Source: Bacteroidales bacterium
GTDB lineage: Bacteria > Bacteroidota > Bacteroidia > Bacteroidales > UBA10428
Direction: 5' to 3'
Length of the DNA stretch: 64,000 nucleotides
Assembly: GCA_016934395.1 (NCBI GenBank)
Contig: JAFGSZ010000036.1
Coordinates: 1 to 64,000 of the forward strand
Part shown: one piece after another, positions 28,160-36,293 of the stretch
Layout: each line of letters starts with the position of its first letter
Position numbering within the stretch: position 1 is the stretch's first letter
Notes under the pieces: model-generated
Seen by the model: the letters and a program-made list of their open reading frames with translations, nothing else
The model's database searches: none
What the model was told of the DNA's origin: nothing
Program-made: the position numbers and the translations under genes

Positions 28160-28996
28160 TTAGAATAGTCCCAGAGAATATTTCATAACCGACCGAACCA
28201 ATAAATAATATTTTTTTTCGTCTGATATTCTTACTCTTTTTTGCAAAATAACAGCTAAAGGAGTTTTTTTAATCTTTTTAAATAACCCGTAATAATATCT
28301 GAACGATAAATAAACTCCAAACCGGGCAGATTTTGGGAGTTTTTTTATTCCTTCCAATCCTTTCTTAAAGTCTCTTTCAATATCTTCTTCTATCTTTTCT
28401 TTTTCCATATCAGAAAATTGATTAATCTGAATGTCCGGAAAATACAATCTGCCCAATCCAAAATAATCAGCATTGATATCCCGCAAAAAATTAATCTTTT
28501 GAAATGCAGCACCAAGACTCATTGCATAGGGCTTCAATGTATTGTACTGGTTTTCATTTGTTTCACAAAAAACCTTAAGGCACATCAGGCCAACAACTTC
28601 AGCCGATCCAAATATGTATTTTTTATATTTATCCGAATCATAGGAATTTTTATCTAAATCCATTTCCATACTCCTAATAAACATATCAATAAGCTCCATA
28701 TCAATATTATACTTATGAACCGTATGCTGAAAGCTATTTAGAATCGGATTTAAACTTATTTTGTTATCGATAGCGTCATAAACATCACGTTTAAAATCAT
28801 TTAATAGCTTTACTTTATTGTAATTTTGAAATGAATCTACTATCTCATCTCCTAATCTTACAAATCCATATATAGAATATATCGGCATCCTTAATTTTCT
28901 ACCTAAAAAAAAGATTCCTAATGAAAACGAGGTACTATAAGTTCTTGTAGTAAGAACGCTGGTTTTTTCCGAAACTTTATCAAATAATTCTTTCAT
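28160..28996 (-). CDS. crtB: Phytoene synthase
   Basis: Condenses two GGPP molecules to phytoene, the first committed carotenoid step. It is 278 residues from the ATG at 28996 (MKELFDKVSEK); the longer in-frame form to 29017 adds unconserved residues. The two aspartate-rich motifs are DEIVD at residues 50-54 and DINAD in FLRDINADYFGLGRLYFP. A conserved tyrosine-rich SFRYYYGLFKKI segment lies near residue 225. It is the second gene of the carotenoid operon after crtI. Confidence 0.95.
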   Translation of the reverse strand: MKELFDKVSEKTSVLTTRTYSTSFSLGIFFLGRKLRMPIYSIYGFVRLGDEIVDSFQNYNKVKLLNDFKRDVYDAIDNKISLNPILNSFQHTVHKYNIDMELIDMFIRSMEMDLDKNSYDSDKYKKYIFGSAEVVGLMCLKVFCETNENQYNTLKPYAMSLGAAFQKINFLRDINADYFGLGRLYFPDIQINQFSDMEKEKIEEDIERDFKKGLEGIKKLPKSARFGVYLSFRYYYGLFKKIKKTPLAVILQKRVRISDEKKYYLLVRSVMKYSLGLF

Positions 28997-29057
28997 AATA
29001 CAAAATTTTATTCCCAATTTAATACATGCTATTAATTCACCTTTTTTTATTATTGTG

Positions 29058-30530
29058 TTACAAATTCATTCTTATTATTTCCCGAGCTGCAATTTCACCA
29101 GAAATAATTGCAGGCGGTACTCCAGGACCGGGAACAGTAAGTTGTCCTGCGTAAAACAAATTATTAATCTTTTTACTTTTAATTTTTGGTTTAAGAAACG
29201 CTGTTTGTCTCAATGTATTGGCCATTCCATAAGCATTGCCCTTAAAAGCATAATAATCTTTAATGAAATCTGAATAAGCATACGATCGTTTATATACAAT
29301 ATTTTCTTTTATAGATTGCCCGGTTATCTTCTCTAACCTGCGAATTACCATTTTAAAATAATACTCTTTTATTGCCATATCGTCTTGTAAACCGGGAGCG
29401 ACGGGAATAAGAACAATCACATTTTCATGTCCTTCGGGCGCTGCATGCTCATCGGTTTTTGAACTGCATGCTACATACAATGCCGGGTCAGATGGCCATT
29501 TGGGAGTCGAATAGATTTCATCCGTATGTTTTTCAAAGTCGGAATCGAACAACAAATTATGATGTTGAAGATTATTCAGTTTTTTATTAATCCCCAGGTA
29601 AAACAGTAGCGAAGAGGGTGCCATTGTTCGACTCTCCCAATAATTCTCAGAATAAGACTGGTGTTTTTTTTCTAATAATTTTGATTCAATATGATAATAA
29701 TCTCCGGAACCTATAACATAATCAAATTTTCTATTTGTCCCGTTCACTTGAATATCTGCTATATAACTGTTAGAAATCCTAAGATTTTGAACCTCTGAAT
29801 TAAAATGGAACTTAACACCAAAGCTTTGTGCCAGATTATAAAATCCTTCAACCACACTATACATTCCTCCTTCGGGATACCAGGTACCCAGAATCAAATC
29901 TGCATAATTCATAAGACTATACAAGGCAGGAGTTTTATTGGGTGCAGCGCCCAAAAATATCACCGGAAATTCTAATATTCGGATTAAGCGAATGTCCTTA
30001 AAAAGTTGTCGAACACTTTTGGATAAAGATTTTAAAATATCCAGTTTAAAAAATCCCTTTAAAATTCCGGGTTCAAAATATTCAAGGATTGAATATGAAG
30101 GTTTATGCAAAATTTTATCAATTGCTAAGGTGTATTTATATTCAGCTTCAGATAAAAATTTTTCTAATTGCTGACTACTGCCAGCTTCAATAGACTCGAA
30201 CAATGCATATAATGCATCTCCGTTTGCTGGAACATCAATAAACTCGTTTTTAGAAAAAAATATTCTGTAGGAAGGATCAAGTCTTTTTAACGTATAAAGA
30301 TCTGAAACAGAAGTATTAAATTGTGCAAAAAACCTTTCAAATACATCAGGAAACCAATACCAGGTTGGTCCCATATCAAAAGTATACCCTTCGGAAGCAA
30401 AGTTTCGTGCTCTTCCTCCGGGTTTTTCATTCTTTTCAAATACCTCTACATTAAAACCTTTATGAGAAAGTAATGTAGCGGCAGATAAACCTGAAAACCC
30501 GGCACCAATAATAGCAACTTTTTTATCCAA
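29058..30530 (-). CDS. crtI: Phytoene desaturase
   Basis: An FAD-dependent enzyme that converts phytoene to lycopene (or a related polyene) at the membrane. It is 490 residues. The Rossmann dinucleotide motif IIGAGFSGLSAATLLSHKG sits at residues 7-25, with PGGRARNF near 37. The C-terminal signature is FYAGQLTVPGPGVPPAIISG near 462. The start codon is TTG at 30530; no ATG lies suitably upstream in frame. It heads the operon crtI-crtB-crtZ-cyclase and is divergent from the cruF-like gene, sharing a 98-bp promoter region. Confidence 0.94.
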   Translation of the reverse strand: MDKKVAIIGAGFSGLSAATLLSHKGFNVEVFEKNEKPGGRARNFASEGYTFDMGPTWYWFPDVFERFFAQFNTSVSDLYTLKRLDPSYRIFFSKNEFIDVPANGDALYALFESIEAGSSQQLEKFLSEAEYKYTLAIDKILHKPSYSILEYFEPGILKGFFKLDILKSLSKSVRQLFKDIRLIRILEFPVIFLGAAPNKTPALYSLMNYADLILGTWYPEGGMYSVVEGFYNLAQSFGVKFHFNSEVQNLRISNSYIADIQVNGTNRKFDYVIGSGDYYHIESKLLEKKHQSYSENYWESRTMAPSSLLFYLGINKKLNNLQHHNLLFDSDFEKHTDEIYSTPKWPSDPALYVACSSKTDEHAAPEGHENVIVLIPVAPGLQDDMAIKEYYFKMVIRRLEKITGQSIKENIVYKRSYAYSDFIKDYYAFKGNAYGMANTLRQTAFLKPKIKSKKINNLFYAGQLTVPGPGVPPAIISGEIAAREIIRMNL

Positions 30531-30538
30531 TCTGTTTC

Positions 30539-30568
30539 TGTTTAATATATTTTATATTTCATTAAACA
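30539..30568. promoter_or_regulatory. Candidate operator in the carotenoid divergent promoter
   Basis: TGTTTAAT at 30539-30546 and ATTAAACA at 30561-30568 form an 8-bp inverted repeat with a 14-bp spacer. A further TGTTTAA copy lies at 30584-30590. All sit in the 98-bp gap between crtI and the divergent cruF-like gene. The sequence is AT-rich, so chance is possible. No regulator gene is adjacent. Confidence 0.35.
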
Positions 30569-30628
30569 AACAATATGGTATAATGTTTAACTATTATTAA
30601 ATTTAACCTTTTAATTTAACACCTCACA

Positions 30629-31285
30629 ATGCATTTGTCTTATTCTTTAGATCGATCTGAAAAGTATATAATGGCTATCCTGGTTCTTTTTTATGCAGTA
30701 GGTGTCTTTATACATATTCATCCATTTTTTCAGCCATTGATAAAATATACAACTGAACCGCTTTTATATATAACCCTTGGTTTTTTGTTTTATTTCGATT
30801 TTAAAAAAGGAAAAAGAACAGACATACTATGGTGGTATTTAGCCGTTTTTATTATTACGCTTACAATTGAAATAATTGGCGTAAAAAGCGGTAAAATTTT
30901 TGGGCAGTATAATTATGGTAATACAATGGCGATGAAGATATACGGAGTGCCCTTTATTATAGGATTAAACTGGATATTTTTAATTCGGGGATCATATGAT
31001 ATATGTAGTTTTTGGATTAAAAACAAAAAAATAATTCCCTTTTTCAGTTCAGCTATAATTGTTTTATTTGATTTTATAATGGAACCTGTAGCCATTAAAC
31101 TTGATTATTGGCAATGGTTTGAAAGCAAAGTCCCAGTTCAAAACTACATCGTATGGTTTATATTGTCGTTTGTATTTTCCTTAGGTCTGAATAAAATGCG
31201 GTTTACAACTAAATCACCTATTCTAGGAATTTACCTGACTATACAGCTATTGTTTTTCCTGATTTTATTATTTTGTTTAACCTAA
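30629..31285 (+). CDS. CruF-like carotenoid biosynthesis membrane protein
   Basis: A 218-residue protein with six to seven hydrophobic helices, matching the CruF/DUF422 carotenoid family. Characterised CruF proteins are 1',2'-hydratases acting on the open psi end of acyclic or monocyclic carotenoids. Landmarks are the TIEIIGVKSGKIFGQYNYG segment near residue 80 and the FIMEPVAIKLDYWQW segment near 150. It is transcribed away from the crtI operon. Some bacterial relatives have other roles, so the hydratase call is provisional. The ATG start is at 30629. Confidence 0.82.
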   Translation: MHLSYSLDRSEKYIMAILVLFYAVGVFIHIHPFFQPLIKYTTEPLLYITLGFLFYFDFKKGKRTDILWWYLAVFIITLTIEIIGVKSGKIFGQYNYGNTMAMKIYGVPFIIGLNWIFLIRGSYDICSFWIKNKKIIPFFSSAIIVLFDFIMEPVAIKLDYWQWFESKVPVQNYIVWFILSFVFSLGLNKMRFTTKSPILGIYLTIQLLFFLILLFCLT

Positions 31286-31297
31286 ACCGTTAAAAGA

Positions 31298-32884
31298 TTA
31301 TAAAAGACTTAAAATTTGAACGCAAATAATTAAAAAGATCATGGCAATAGGATACACAGTAGCATAAGCGATCTGTGCAGCATTATTTCTGCTGTACGAA
31401 TCTGTAGCCGCCAACCCCGGGGTACTTGTCATGCTGCCGGCAAGTGTCCCCAGAAGGACAAGAATATTCATTCTGAGAACAAAATGTGCAATTAATGTAC
31501 TTAAGAGCATTGGCAACAGGGTTAGAATTGCACCAATTACGAATAACTTATAACCATAAGTTTCAAATGTATCTACTATTAAAACACCTGCTTTTGTGCC
31601 TACTGCAGAAAGAAAAAATATGAGCCCCAGCTGACGAAGTAAATTATTTGCCGTACCTGACATGGTCCATAACACGGGTCCGGTCTTACCAATATTACCG
31701 AGAATAAGAGCAACAATAAGAACACCACCTGTTAATCCCGGACTAAATGAAAATTTGTCTCCAAAATTTATATTAATCTTACCCAGCAAAACACCGAGAA
31801 TAATTCCTGTAGCCAATGGAAATAAATCCGTATCGGATAATCTCCTGTCGTCGTTTCCTAAAATATTTGTGACCTGCTTCATATCATCGCGACTACAAGC
31901 AATCATTAATTTATCACCGAATTGCAAATGCAGCTCTGGAGTAGGTGAAATTACAATACCGCTTCGCATTACCCTGGTAATTGTTGCGTTATAATTCGAA
32001 TGCAGGTTCAATTGTCGCAAAGTTTTATTCACAATTTTTTTATTGGTAACTAAAACCGACTGTACTTCATAATTCTTATTTAATGGAATATCTTGCGATG
32101 TGCTGCGTCCAATTATAAGTTCAACCTTATTTAAAGCCTCAGCTGAACCTACTGCTTTTATCAAATCCCCTTTATCCAAAACAGTATTTGAAGTCGGAGT
32201 AATTGCTTCCCCTTCATGTAAAATTCTGGAGATATTAGCACCTGTCATTGATCTCAAATTCAGCAGTTCAATGGTTTTCCCAATAACTTTTTCGTTTTCA
32301 ACAATAAAATTTTTATTAATAATTTCAGGATATTTAGTACGTTCAATTTGATGTATCTCACGTTCCGCTTGTGTAAAATTAATTCCCAATATCCTGGGTA
32401 AAATCCTGATAAATAATACTACCCCCAATACCCCAAATGGATACGCTATACCATATCCTAAAGATGCCAATGAAGATTTTGTTGCATCTATTGCAACCGC
32501 CAGCCCGGGAGTACTGGTAAGAGCCCCTGTAAATAATCCAATTGCGAGTTCTTTTTGGAGATGAAAAATCTTTATTGTCAGAAAAGTAATTATTGTACCA
32601 GTAAGAATAAGGAAAACAGCAAATATGATTAATTGAAGTCCCTTTTCCTTGAAAGATTGAATAAATCCCGGACCAGCTTGTAATCCTACTGTATATATAA
32701 AAAACAGGAGCCCGATTTGCTGTAAATTATCTGAAATAGAAATACCGAGATAGCCAAAAAATAATGAAACAAAAATGATAGCTGAAATGTCGAGTGAAAT
32801 CCCTTTAATTTTTAAGCGGCCGACCGCAAAACCAAGCGTAATAATAATAAATAAGGCAAAATATTCGGAGAGGTTTACATTCAT
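31298..32884 (-). CDS. AspT/YidE-type transporter with two TrkA-C domains
   Basis: A 528-residue inner-membrane protein of the aspartate:alanine exchanger family. A duplicated membrane domain lies at about residues 5-165 and 355-525. Each half contains a Pro-Gly motif in a TSTPGLA context (TGALTSTPGLAVAID near residue 118; GSMTSTPGLAATDS near 492). Between them sit two TrkA-C/RCK_C regulatory domains (about 195-265 and 275-345), which may bind a small ligand. The substrate is not predictable: family members move aspartate, alanine, succinate or unknown acids. It converges on the cruF-like gene with a 12-bp gap. Confidence 0.88.
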   Translation of the reverse strand: MNVNLSEYFALFIIITLGFAVGRLKIKGISLDISAIIFVSLFFGYLGISISDNLQQIGLLFFIYTVGLQAGPGFIQSFKEKGLQLIIFAVFLILTGTIITFLTIKIFHLQKELAIGLFTGALTSTPGLAVAIDATKSSLASLGYGIAYPFGVLGVVLFIRILPRILGINFTQAEREIHQIERTKYPEIINKNFIVENEKVIGKTIELLNLRSMTGANISRILHEGEAITPTSNTVLDKGDLIKAVGSAEALNKVELIIGRSTSQDIPLNKNYEVQSVLVTNKKIVNKTLRQLNLHSNYNATITRVMRSGIVISPTPELHLQFGDKLMIACSRDDMKQVTNILGNDDRRLSDTDLFPLATGIILGVLLGKININFGDKFSFSPGLTGGVLIVALILGNIGKTGPVLWTMSGTANNLLRQLGLIFFLSAVGTKAGVLIVDTFETYGYKLFVIGAILTLLPMLLSTLIAHFVLRMNILVLLGTLAGSMTSTPGLAATDSYSRNNAAQIAYATVYPIAMIFLIICVQILSLL

Positions 32885-32972
32885 ATTACAAATAAAAATA
32901 CAAAGATAATAATAAGGTATCTATAATATGATAACGTACAGCGACAATAAATAAAAACTGAATAACAGGAAT

Positions 32973-33179
32973 TTAGTATTCATCATCATTCTTCAGGATA
33001 TATCGGGACGCTCGCATTTCGAATTTTTCCATCTCCAGAGCAGTCTCCCAATCGATTGTGGATGAGAATTTATTGATGAGCTCAATTTTGCATGCCTGAC
33101 AAATTGATTCATCATCGTGGAATTTATTGCATCTAATGCATCTTTTTTTCACCTTTGCGATTCCGGTTTCTTTAACCAT
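32973..33179 (-). CDS. Small zinc-ribbon-like protein
   Basis: A 68-residue protein with two CxxC knuckles, C14-IR-C17 and C27-QA-C30, and a histidine at 21 between them. It probably binds one zinc ion. The C-terminal half is helical and acidic to basic with no recognisable domain. It sits alone between the AspT-type transporter and the hemD unit, reading in the same direction as both. I do not recognise a family. The coding call rests on the ordered cysteines and a clean ATG at 33179. Confidence 0.65.
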   Translation of the reverse strand: MVKETGIAKVKKRCIRCNKFHDDESICQACKIELINKFSSTIDWETALEMEKFEMRASRYILKNDDEY

Positions 33180-33296
33180 TAGCTTGCTAATTTTAACTAA
33201 TCTACAATACGAAAAAAAAATGTATATGTTGCATTATATTCGAAGCAAAGGCAGGTTGTATCTACATTTCAATACAATATAATTTCTATTAAACAA

Positions 33297-33323
33297 AAAA
33301 GGGGAAGTTAAACTTCCCCTTTT
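33297..33323 (-). terminator. Rho-independent terminator after hemD
   Basis: AAAAGGGGAAGT, loop TAA, ACTTCCCCTTTT: a perfect 12-bp stem with A- and T-rich flanks on both sides. On the minus strand it ends the DUF4271-hemD transcript; by symmetry it could work in both directions. Confidence 0.92.
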
Positions 33324-33341
33324 TATATTCAATTAAAAAAT

Positions 33342-34097
33342 TTATTTTTTATCGTTTTTATTATTTTCCTTAATATACCAGTCTAAAGCCATTGACATTG
33401 AAGGTGCTTGCGGTAAGGGAGCTTTCAAATCGAGTCGCAATCCGGCTTCTTTAACTGCTTTGGCTGTAGATTCGCCAAAAGAAGCGATTTTGATATCTCT
33501 TTGTTGAAATTCGGGAAAATTGGTCAATAAAGAGCGTATTCCCGAAGGACTAAAGAAAACCAGCAAATCATAATTGATAGACATCAAATCCGATAGGTCA
33601 CTATTCACCGTTCGATACAAAATTGCTTTAGCATACTTAATCCCATTATTATCGAGCATTTCAGGAATTCCCTTATTATGCTGATCAGATAATGGAACGA
33701 GAAATTTCTCCTCGTTGTGCTTGTTAATTATCTCGATCAGATCAGGAAAACTACCCTGCCCAATAAAAATTTTTCGTTTCCTGTATACTATATACTTCTG
33801 CAGGTAATAAGCTACAGATTCAGATATACAGAAATACTTCATAGAGTCAATTACAGTAATTCGCATCTCAGCGCAAATTCTAAAGAAATTATCAATAGCA
33901 TTTCTACTGGTAAAAATTACTGCCGTGTAATCAGGTATGTTCACCTTTTGTGATCTAAAATCTTTTGCCGAAACCCCTTCTACATAAATAAAAGGTCGAA
34001 AATCAATTTTAACATTGTTTTTTTCGGCTAAATCAAAATAAGGTGATTTATCTGATTTGGGTTCAGGTTGGGAAACTAAAATTTTTTTAATTTTCAT
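33342..34097 (-). CDS. hemD: Uroporphyrinogen-III synthase
   Basis: Cyclises hydroxymethylbilane to uroporphyrinogen III in tetrapyrrole (haem) synthesis. It is 251 residues, the usual length. The fold is recognised from its two-domain pattern and segments such as YTAVIFTSRNAIDNFF near residue 58, LYRTVNSDLSDL near 140 and LLVFFSPSGIRSLL near 156, followed by KIASFGESTAKAVKEAGL. Sequence conservation in this family is low, so the call rests on these motifs and context. It lies 27 bp after a DUF4271 gene, a conserved pairing in Bacteroidota. Confidence 0.9.
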   Translation of the reverse strand: MKIKKILVSQPEPKSDKSPYFDLAEKNNVKIDFRPFIYVEGVSAKDFRSQKVNIPDYTAVIFTSRNAIDNFFRICAEMRITVIDSMKYFCISESVAYYLQKYIVYRKRKIFIGQGSFPDLIEIINKHNEEKFLVPLSDQHNKGIPEMLDNNGIKYAKAILYRTVNSDLSDLMSINYDLLVFFSPSGIRSLLTNFPEFQQRDIKIASFGESTAKAVKEAGLRLDLKAPLPQAPSMSMALDWYIKENNKNDKK

Positions 34098-34124
34098 ACT
34101 TGCGAGTCCTAATTTTAACCACTT

Positions 34125-35192
34125 TTAAATCAAAGAATTCAAAAATTTATATCCTAACAAAAGAGGCAAAATTTCAAGGGTACAAAGGTATAAAATCAAA
34201 TAGAATATTAAAACATCTTTTTTAAGAATAATTTGAAAACCTCTGAATATTCTCAAAATAATTCCAAAAAATATGAGGATAATACCAATAATAATCACAT
34301 AATTTTTGAGGCTGAATGGTACATATATCAAGGCAATTATTACAGGTAAAAGAAAAATTCCAATATTTTTATTTAGTAAAAATATTGTATGAAGATATTC
34401 ATTAAATAATTCGATTTTGTTAAATAAAAATCCTGTGATTTTTAAAACAGTGTATCGGGCAAGTAAAAAAAAGGCCACGGCTAAGAATATTATTAAATAC
34501 GCTGAAAGTCCTGAAAAATCAAATATTTTAAGCTGATAATATTCAAGCAGGAGATAAAAAAACACACTGATAGTAATTACATAAATTACATTCAATATTG
34601 CAGAAAGCTGTTTTTGAATAATGTTTTTTTCCTTAAATAATCGAAAAGTAAATTGATAACTTGCTATTGAATTCATTATTGAACGAATAAATCCTTTTGA
34701 TATTTTACCAATCCAGATTATTATTAAAATACATAGAATTATTAGTCCCAAAGGCCAGTCTGCAGATTTTACCTTAGGGTTATTTGTATTCAGATCTATA
34801 ATATTTTGTTGTCTATTAACTTGTTTTTCCAAATATATTTTATCCGGTATTTTATATTGGATATTATCCTTACTAAGAAACACCTGTAAAAAATTAGTTT
34901 CCAACAGGTTATCTCCCTTAATTGCTATTTCTTTTTTAACCGCTGAAGAGATTGTATCAACATCAATGACGATATCGGATTTCAAAGCCTTTTGCTGAAC
35001 AAAAAAAGCTGTATCCTTTTTTATAACAGATTTTTTGGCGGGAATTGAATCCTGAATTATTGATAGCGTTTTACTTGTATCTGCAATCTGTACTGGCGAT
35101 GATGAGCTATCGGCAATAGCAATAGAAATAGTATCAGATACATTACCGGAATGTAAAGAGTCTTGTAATTGAATAAAATTTTTTGGCTCCAT
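34125..35192 (-). CDS. DUF4271 membrane protein
   Basis: A 355-residue protein. The first 140 residues are polar and low in complexity (rich in Ser, Asp and Lys), then about seven hydrophobic helices fill residues 148-355. The membrane part matches DUF4271, a Bacteroidota family usually encoded just before hemD. Whether it acts in haem metabolism is unknown. The long disordered N-terminus with repeated DTI/DTS phrases is unusual for a small membrane protein and could face the periplasm or cytoplasm. The ATG is at 35192. Confidence 0.8.
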   Translation of the reverse strand: MEPKNFIQLQDSLHSGNVSDTISIAIADSSSSPVQIADTSKTLSIIQDSIPAKKSVIKKDTAFFVQQKALKSDIVIDVDTISSAVKKEIAIKGDNLLETNFLQVFLSKDNIQYKIPDKIYLEKQVNRQQNIIDLNTNNPKVKSADWPLGLIILCILIIIWIGKISKGFIRSIMNSIASYQFTFRLFKEKNIIQKQLSAILNVIYVITISVFFYLLLEYYQLKIFDFSGLSAYLIIFLAVAFFLLARYTVLKITGFLFNKIELFNEYLHTIFLLNKNIGIFLLPVIIALIYVPFSLKNYVIIIGIILIFFGIILRIFRGFQIILKKDVLIFYLILYLCTLEILPLLLGYKFLNSLI

Positions 35193-35332
35193 TTAAAACC
35201 ATCAGATTAATGGTCAAAAATACAGAATTTACTATTTATACAGCTAAAAATATGGAATAAACATTATGTTATTGAATTTCTGTTTTTTATAAATACTGAT
35301 TTTATAAAATGAAAAAGTCATCTGATTTCAAT

Positions 35333-35659
35333 TCATAAGAGTTTCGGATTACTTTTATGTCTGGCATTATCTCTGTTTGTTTTTTTTCTAATATTTTCCT
35401 GGAATTCTTCTGTGAGATCAATACCTGTTTGATTGGCCAGACAAATAATAACCCACAATACATCAGCAAGTTCTTCTCCAAGTTCGTTATTTTTATCTTC
35501 TGATTTTTCTGATTGTTCACCGTATTTTCTGGCAATTACCCTGGCTACTTCACCAACTTCTTCAGTTAGAACAGCCATATTGGTAAGTACATCAAAATAC
35601 CTTACCCCGTATATTTTTATCCAGTTATCTACTTGTTCCTGAGCTTCTTTAATAGTCAT
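35333..35659 (-). CDS. MazG-like nucleotide pyrophosphohydrolase
   Basis: A 108-residue all-alpha NTP pyrophosphatase of the MazG superfamily. The metal-binding pattern is visible: EEVGE near residue 31 and EELAD near 63 in ELGEELADVLWVIICLAN. Such proteins hydrolyse non-canonical or excess (d)NTPs. The start codon overlaps the dtd stop codon (TAATG), which indicates translational coupling. No toxin partner is nearby. Confidence 0.88.
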   Translation of the reverse strand: MTIKEAQEQVDNWIKIYGVRYFDVLTNMAVLTEEVGEVARVIARKYGEQSEKSEDKNNELGEELADVLWVIICLANQTGIDLTEEFQENIRKKTNRDNARHKSNPKLL

Positions 35660-36111
35660 TATTCTTTATTTTTAGTATCCATAATAATGGTAACCGGCCC
35701 ATCATTTATTAACGAAATTTGCATATTTGCACCAAACTCACCTGTTTTTACCGTGCTATTTAAGTCTTTTTCTAACTGTAAAATAAATTTATTATATAAA
35801 GGTATGGCAATTTCTGGTTTTGCTGAATTAATATAACTTGGTCTGTTTCCTTTTTTTGTGCTGGCGTAAAGGGTAAACTGACTTACAAGAAGAATTTTAC
35901 CTTTTACATCAAGTACTGACAAATTCATTAACCCTTCTGGATCACTAAAAATTCGTAAACGGGCAATCTTCCCGCTAAGCCAGATAATGTCATTTTCATT
36001 ATCTTCACTTTGTATTCCAATGAATATAAGCAAACCTTCCCCAATTGAAGAAATAACTACACCATTTATTACGACGGATGCATTTTTAACACGCTGAATG
36101 ACTGCCCTCAT
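35659..36111 (-). CDS. dtd: D-aminoacyl-tRNA deacylase
   Basis: Hydrolyses D-amino acids and misacylated glycine from tRNA, protecting translation. It is 150 residues, normal for the family. Both active-site motifs are present: SQFTLYAS near residue 77 and the C-terminal NDGPVT near 138. The start MRAVIQRVKNASVVI is typical. It is translationally coupled to the MazG-like gene, pairing two quality-control enzymes. Confidence 0.96.
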   Translation of the reverse strand: MRAVIQRVKNASVVINGVVISSIGEGLLIFIGIQSEDNENDIIWLSGKIARLRIFSDPEGLMNLSVLDVKGKILLVSQFTLYASTKKGNRPSYINSAKPEIAIPLYNKFILQLEKDLNSTVKTGEFGANMQISLINDGPVTIIMDTKNKE

Positions 36112-36239
36112 AGTAAATAATAATATGGAGTAAAACAGGCCTCTTTATAATTTATACATTAAGTGCCGGTAATAATTGATTTACATAAAAAAACTACATT
36201 TATAAGACATAACTAAGTCAAAAGTTATTTTAAATAAAA

Positions 36240-36263
36240 AAGGGAATTTATAAAAATTCCCTT
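36240..36263 (-). terminator. Rho-independent terminator
   Basis: AAGGGAATTT, loop ATAA, AAATTCCCTT. On the minus strand the tail reads T-rich into AT-rich sequence. It lies about 30 bp beyond the stop of the S41 peptidase gene, reading away from it. Confidence 0.85.
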
Positions 36264-36293
36264 AATAATTTATCTCAAAAAAACCTGATACAC

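Noticed and set aside
34125-35192. Frameshift or gene fusion in the DUF4271 gene
   Set aside because: The polar N-terminal part reads in one frame from a clean ATG and joins the helices without a break.
35302-35535. Alternative 77-codon frame overlapping the MazG-like gene
   Set aside because: The MazG frame has the metal-binding EExxE-type motifs and is coupled to dtd; the other frame has none.
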